From: Xestospongia bergquistia | Taxonomy: Eukaryota; Porifera; Demospongiae; Haplosclerida; Petrosiidae | Length of the DNA: 64,000 nt | Direction: 5' to 3' | Assembly (NCBI GenBank): GCA_963965975.1 | Contig: OZ014417.1 | Location: 3,391,821 to 3,455,820, forward strand | Shown here: in pieces, positions 58,930-64,000 of the stretch | Numbering within the stretch: position 1 is the first letter of the stretch | Layout: the number at the start of each line of letters is the position of its first letter | Made by a program: the position numbers and the translations under genes | Notes under the pieces: model-generated | Databases searched by the model: none | What the model saw: only the letters and a program-made list of their open reading frames with translations | What the model was told of the DNA's origin: nothing

Positions 58930-59600
58930 GTCCTTTGTTTTAAGATTTATGAAAGGTCAATTCATTGTTACTACTTTACTGTCTATAACTTACGAATAGT
59001 TACAGACACTTGAAAACAGAAATGAAGTTTGTGTTGTTTTCTTCAACTTTAAAAGGCTTTTCATTTTGTCCCTATGCTTGCTTCACTATTCAGCATAATA
59101 TGACTGTGTTAATAAATAATTACATTATTAAGTGGATTACCAACTACCTCAAAAACAGAAGACAGGTTGTTGTAGTTAATATAGTAGTAAAGCAGACACT
59201 GCACTAGTTCTTTCAGGAGTTCCTCAGTGATCAATTTTGGGTCTAATACTATTTTTTGTTTAATTTAATGACATAAAAGAATTAACATGTAATGGAGAGT
59301 TGACACTCCAGCAGATGACTTGTTGTTGTATCAGAGGATCACCTCAGTCGATGACTTTACTTTGTTTAAAATGATATTTCATCCATAGAGAGGTTGTCAG
59401 AAGCAAAGTATCTATCTGTAAATACATCAAAATGCAAATATATGATGACTTTAATGTTTAAAATAATGAACGAAATATTTTATTTCAAGTGGTTTGTTCT
59501 TTCAGACCACTAACTTTTCTCTTCCACTAGTACATATTATAACTCATTTATCCAGCAACTGTTAGAAAAAGGGAATCTATTGAGTGAATCCCAAATAAAG
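58930..59600 (+). mobile_element. LINE remnant replacing the 5' end of unit E
   Basis: Homologous to 39165-39860 (atttatgaaaggtcaattca start, L-A-D-D-L-L-L-Y region near 59310, then tccagcaactgttag). Flank 59600-60050 also matches 39860-40290. Plus strand, many stops. Confidence 0.75.
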
Positions 59601-60049
59601 CAATCTATATTGACATCTTTTAAATTTAAATTATTTCTTTATATAATTGTAATATTATAAGTACCATATTAATTTTTCCTTACTAGGTCATTTCATCTTA
59701 TTAGTTAATAATACTATGTGAATGTCCTGTACTTATTATTATCAACACATTAAAATGTTTAAAATAATTAAAAAAGCAAAATAGTCTCACATATTCAGCC
59801 CCTCCTTTAAGAAGGTTTGGGTATGCAAGACTTGTGGAGGGCTGGCTATGTGAGACTAGTGGTGGTTGTAACTTGTAATAAATTAATATTTGGTGGTACA
59901 ACGAAAATTAACTTTGGGAATGCCCCACAATTTGCGAATATTTTCTTCTGCTGGGAAAATTCCTGACATATTGTATTATATGCAACAAAAATGACTATTG
60001 ACTCTAATAACTTAATAATATATAATACAAGTTTTTCAGTATATATTTC

Positions 60050-61603
60050 CTTATGATACTGACATTGATAAGGTTTATCACCAGTGTGTATACAAAGATG
60101 AGTTTGGAAATTTCTATGATTAACGAATCCTTTTCCACAGTATTGACATTTGTAAGGTTTATCAAAACACTACTTCCACAATTTTTGCAATTATAAAGTT
60201 GACAATCATCTAAAAATAGATAGTAAAGTTATTTCTGTCAAAACAATTACCTTACCATCTTCAAAACTAGTTGTAATCCCAAGTTCTCTAGCATATTGTT
60301 CACCATACATAGAGTTCATTACCAGGATAAATATGCTTGAATGAACGATAATAGATGTTACCATGATATTGAAAAGCTACTAAATTCTGTTCATCTTCAT
60401 TGCGAGCACAGTTAATAAATCGTAAGCAATTACTTTCCTTATCTGATTGACCATCAATATAATATGACTCCTCTTCAAAATGTTTTATCTCAATAAATTA
60501 AAATAATTAATATTTTTTAATTTTATTACAATACATCCCATGTGTGGCTAGTATTTTCTCCTTTAGTGAGGTCTTCTTTTAACGCTCTCCTTCCTTCATA
60601 AGGACCAAATCTAACCAGCATTGTGTATCTCAGAAGGTTTAACAGTTAATTCAGATGGAACAAAGACACTAGTATATTGTAGAGATGTTTCATCATGACA
60701 CTAGAAGGATCTAGAGTCAGTAATGGTCCATGAACAGGATAATCACCATGATGAAATTCCTCACAGTCCTCACAAACTAGTAACAAAAGTTGTAAAAGTA
60801 ACCATATTCATACTGAACTTACAGAGATATTCGTCTTCATCAGATAGTTCATCTCCTCTGTATTCTTTTTGGTGAATTAATCTCTTAGGATCCGAATATC
60901 ATTCACTAACTGGACACTGAGGTACATCACCACTGTGTTAAGAAAAAAACAACAGCAATACTGATATAATCTAACTTACACATCTTCAATATCAAATCCT
61001 TCAAAGTCTTCATATTCTTCATTATTATCATCTCCAAATAACCTGCAAAAAAATCATTAGACAACTTGCAATCAAGGCTCTCAAATGAAGGCTCCTTTCC
61101 CTCTACAGGTTGGTAAGATTTCTTTTGTTGTGGTTTTTGTTGCCTCAAGACACTTGTATCTTAATGATCCTAACATTATTGAAATAGAGAGATAGCCCAA
61201 CATTACAGTTGTATCAAACACTTACCAAATATTCTGCTACATCACATAGAGGATCTCTCACTGCAGTCTTAACTACTGGAACTGAAGACAATAAAATTAC
61301 ATTTATATTTAATTTAAAAGTTTATTACCTCTTATGATATCATTAGATTTTTTCTTCATCACACAAATCATTAGACAAGGTATCCATTCATCTCCACTAT
61401 CACTGCTACTATTACTACAATTACTATATCGTCTCCTTCTCCTTTGTTTTGGGACTTGTCATCTAAATCTACACAATCTTTATGATTTTTTATTTACCAT
61501 GTAATAGTAATTTACCTGAAGTTTTCGTGAGTTCTATATTCTTTTTAATATTCTGTAGTCCTCTTTTCTCGCAGTCACACAATTCTTGCATTACATCTGC
61601 CAT
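60050..61603 (-). pseudogene. PRDM9-like unit F (pseudogene)
   Basis: An ATG at 61603 starts MADVMQELCDCEKRGLQNIK. Exon 2 has lost about 16 bases of its basic stretch and is out of frame. The cassette exon reads VVKTAVRDPLCDVAEYL. The acidic exon is frameshifted (NDFFAGYLEMIIMK), the next exon has TGA for Arg (VSE stop), the first SET exon lacks several segments near 60610, and only about two fingers remain at 60050-60160. It is the most decayed of the multi-exon units. Confidence 0.82.
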
Positions 61604-61714
61604 TTTGAACGCCTAAGTCTAGCTGGTAAACATGATAACAGACCACTATATTTTCGTTAAAAATATTAGCAACTCCCTCTAAAATATAATTGGTTTTTGT
61701 CAAAAATAAATTTA

Positions 61715-62770
61715 TTTCCTACAACAACCATATTAACTTCTTTATTTCAATTAAGATTTGGAATTCTCTCTCAGTTAACGTTGTCAACTTATACAAGTCA
61801 AATTCTTTTTTATGAACCATTTTTTTTAGCTTTTAACTTCTCAAATTTCTGCACATTTGTCTGTTCATGTTCATCCTGTTGGTCCTGACCTACTCAACAA
61901 ACTTTGGCTGATCAATGTACGTAATTATATTAACAGCCACTGACTTGTATGTATGCTTTTTGGGCTCCTTCAAAGCTTGTGGGATGATCTTCAACTGGTA
62001 AAAACCTCTAAGTAATGATAGATTAATGATTTGTGGAAAGATAGACAAGAATACAAGGAGAAATGTTGATGAGGGAGCAGTTATATGACTTTTCTAAATG
62101 ATGAGATGATGACACAAGGCAGTACCTATAGGTGAGTTGGCACTAAAAGTCATTACTTGAAGGGAATCAGTTAACAAAAACGTTTTGGATAACTTATGAT
62201 GATAGAAATAGTGATTGACAACAGTCTCTAAGCAGGCAATATACCCTACACCGGGATTTATTGGCGACCGATAAAATTTGGCGAATTGGCGAATTTCGAA
62301 AAATCGCCAAATTAAATAACTGTTTTATCACGTATTACCACGCCCACATTTTTTTATCTGTACTCGTGAAAGATTATTTCATTAAAGTGGGTGTGGTAAC
62401 AAGACATATGCTAAATTCAAATCTCGCCAATTATAAAATTCCGCCAAATTTTATCGTCGCCAATAAATCCCGGTATACGGTACATTATTGTACACTTTTC
62501 TTCTCAATATCCATAACATCATCAAATGACTTGGCAATTTCAAGTTGAGGCATTAGCTGATGGAATCATCTTAGAAGACATATTTGGAGATCTTTTATTT
62601 GTGGACGTTTGTCTACTAAAGATGCACTTGGTTTGTGGCTCTTGTGCTGTATCTGCTTGACATGCTTAAAAAGAACCTAGTTTTGAACATTATAATAATT
62701 TTGAATGGAGTGAGGAGATATATAGCAACTATTTTAATGTTAACAGATGATGCATGACTGCCTCCCGTGA
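61715..62770. mobile_element. LINE C-terminal remnant with minus-strand ORF-like repeat, third copy
   Basis: Begins cctacaacaaccatattaac; plus-strand text to about 61990 has the LINE C-terminal Cys-rich finish (NFCTFVCSCSSCWS). From 61990 the minus strand has ORF-like text (HYFYHHKLSKTFLLTDSLQV near 62150-62200 and PQLEIAKSFDDVMDI near 62510-62560) matching 14330-14720 and 24410-24651. MITE family 2 is inserted at 62242-62482. Confidence 0.55.
62242..62482. mobile_element. MITE family 2 (241 bp, ~42-bp inverted ends)
   Basis: The left end taccctacaccgggatttat and the reverse complement of the right end taccgtataccgggatttat agree over about 42 bases with a few mismatches, continuing through ttggcgac and ataaaatttggcg. 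Internal inverted bits (accacgcccac and gtgggtgtggt) extend the hairpin. No protein. The same position in the 14.5-kb copy lacks it. Confidence 0.85.
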
Positions 62771-62879
62771 ATGAAAGAACCTCCTTAAGATTATAATGCC
62801 CCACAACCAAAAGAAACTAATTTGAATTCCAAATCAGTTTACAGTCAGCACTTTACAGATAAAGCAATAATTTTATAAT

Positions 62880-63445
62880 AATTTTGTTCAGCAAGATTTA
62901 TTACATGGATATGGACAGTCAACTTCTTTTGAGTTTCCAGAAGTCTTGAAGTACCAGTTACTAAAAGTCTTACTGGCACTTTGGCCTCCTACTTCTATTG
63001 AATTCCAAGATTTGTCACTCAGAGATTGACAGTGAGTCAATCAAGAGTCTAGAAAAGCACCATTACTCTCAGATGTAATGATAGGATAAGTAGCTTGTTG
63101 AAACTCCTATATAATTTTGTCAAGACCAAGCATGATCAATTGTTATTAAACTTACATCAAAGAATTGTTCAACTTTTTTCATTTCCTTAGGACTACAATA
63201 AGGTGGTATGTATTTTAGTTGGAGAGTGTTATGAAGTTGCCATGTGTCGTGTTGAGAATTGAGTACAAATATTGGACTGGAAATGTAAGAATAAGTATAC
63301 TAATGGAAGAAAGGGAAGTGTTTTCAAGTGGTACCAATATTCCTTCAACAGTACAGTAAAGTACCTGAGCCACTTCCAAACTTCATTCCTGTTAGCCATG
63401 ATACATTTCTGATTGACTCCACTAGTACAGTTCTGCATCTTAAAC
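62880..63445 (-). pseudogene. esterase 3' remnant (exons 7-9), right edge
   Basis: Minus-strand pieces match esterase exon 9 (62885-63105), exon 8 (63155-63300) and exon 7 (63363-63440). The Cys before the catalytic His motif is TGA (D-S-stop-L-T-H-C). It resembles the diverged remnant at 25545. No further exons appear before the window ends. Confidence 0.8.
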
Positions 63446-63449
63446 ATTG

Positions 63450-64000
63450 AAAAACAAATAAGAAACATTTTGTTATTATTATTGTAACAGTATTTTATTA
63501 TAAATAATTGCCTTTATGTGGTAATGTTACTGTTGACTACAGTTTGAGAAGAATAAATGTTCTATCTAAATTATGATCTTTCTAAGAAGTGAGCTATCTC
63601 TATAGAACATCAAGAAGATTGATTACAGAATTGAAAGTTGTGGTTACATTGGAGAATGTCCATTAATTGGTGTCACATTTGGGATATACAGATCTAGAGT
63701 ATAAATATACATGTAGACCAGAACAATCATGGACCACTTTATATAAAGTCATCACATGTATAGGGTGCCTACTTATTACTAATGTAGTGTGTATCAGCAC
63801 ATTACATTGGTAGTCAATGGGTACAATTTGTTTTATGTGTTGTCTTTACTATATAGTCACATGCAATAATAAAATTAAAAATGACTTATATTGAGCTGTG
63901 AAGTTATAAAGATAGGAACATGGACAGCTGTATCTATTTTCATGGAGTGACTATAGAATGCTAGAAATAATTTAAAAGAAGCTTCAAACTTTTGTATAAA
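63450..64000. other. no gene recognised
   Basis: AT-rich sequence after the last esterase remnant. I see no long frame, RNA gene or repeat that I can name. If the esterase pseudogene were complete, its upstream exons would lie here, but none are detectable. Confidence 0.5.

Noticed and set aside
1..64000. tRNA, rRNA or other structured RNA genes
   Set aside because: I saw no cloverleaf, rRNA or snRNA-like sequence by eye; a tRNAscan or Infernal search would be needed to exclude them.

Overview
Eukaryotic (metazoan) DNA, AT-rich, with small genes split by short introns (mostly 45-60 bp, GT-AG). The gene types and intron style suggest a sponge, probably a demosponge such as Amphimedon: a LIM-homeobox gene of Lin-11/Lhx1-5 type, a compact front-end desaturase, and sponge-style tandem gene families. 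The organism call is inference from the sequence alone.

Left part (1-13 kb): a LIM-homeodomain gene (+), then a four-gene block: an SLC9B/NHA-type cation/proton antiporter (-), an LRP2BP-like Sel1-repeat protein (+), a pectin-acetylesterase/Notum-family secreted esterase (-) and an intronless seven-transmembrane receptor (+). I could join exons with consistent reading frame for all of them.

Middle (13-34 kb): the four-gene block is repeated twice more in degraded form. Copy 2 (16.8-24.0 kb) has an NHA fragment fused to a headless LRP2BP pseudogene, a largely preserved esterase and a truncated receptor. Copy 3 (26.3-33.0 kb) has an LRP2BP pseudogene, a damaged esterase and an intact receptor. 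LINE remnants, a deleted hAT element with an 8-bp target duplication and a pair of ~500-bp MITEs lie between or inside the copies; the paralogous copies give empty-site comparisons for the hAT and for the first MITE.

34-40 kb: a cytochrome-b5 front-end fatty-acid desaturase (14 exons, 442 aa) followed by a truncated tandem duplicate that runs into a LINE remnant.

40-61.6 kb: the most striking region, a minus-strand tandem cluster of PRDM9-like genes. Each unit has a short N-terminal exon resembling the end of a KRAB box, an exon ending in a D-E-W-x-P motif, an acidic exon, a zinc knuckle, a PR/SET domain closely matching PRDM9, a solitary proximal finger and an array of near-identical 84-bp C2H2 fingers that differ mainly at DNA-contact positions. 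Units C (767 aa) and D (731 aa) can be assembled without a break. Units A, B, E and F are pseudogenes and a seventh survives only as fingers. Fragments of a second, same-strand gene (Cadherin-like beta-sandwich exons plus an acidic tail) sit between the units.

Several near-perfect palindromes occur across the window; three have a paralogous copy that lacks the second arm, which looks like inverted duplication by template switching. The right end (61.7-64 kb) holds LINE and repeat remnants, a MITE with ~42-bp inverted repeats and an esterase pseudogene.
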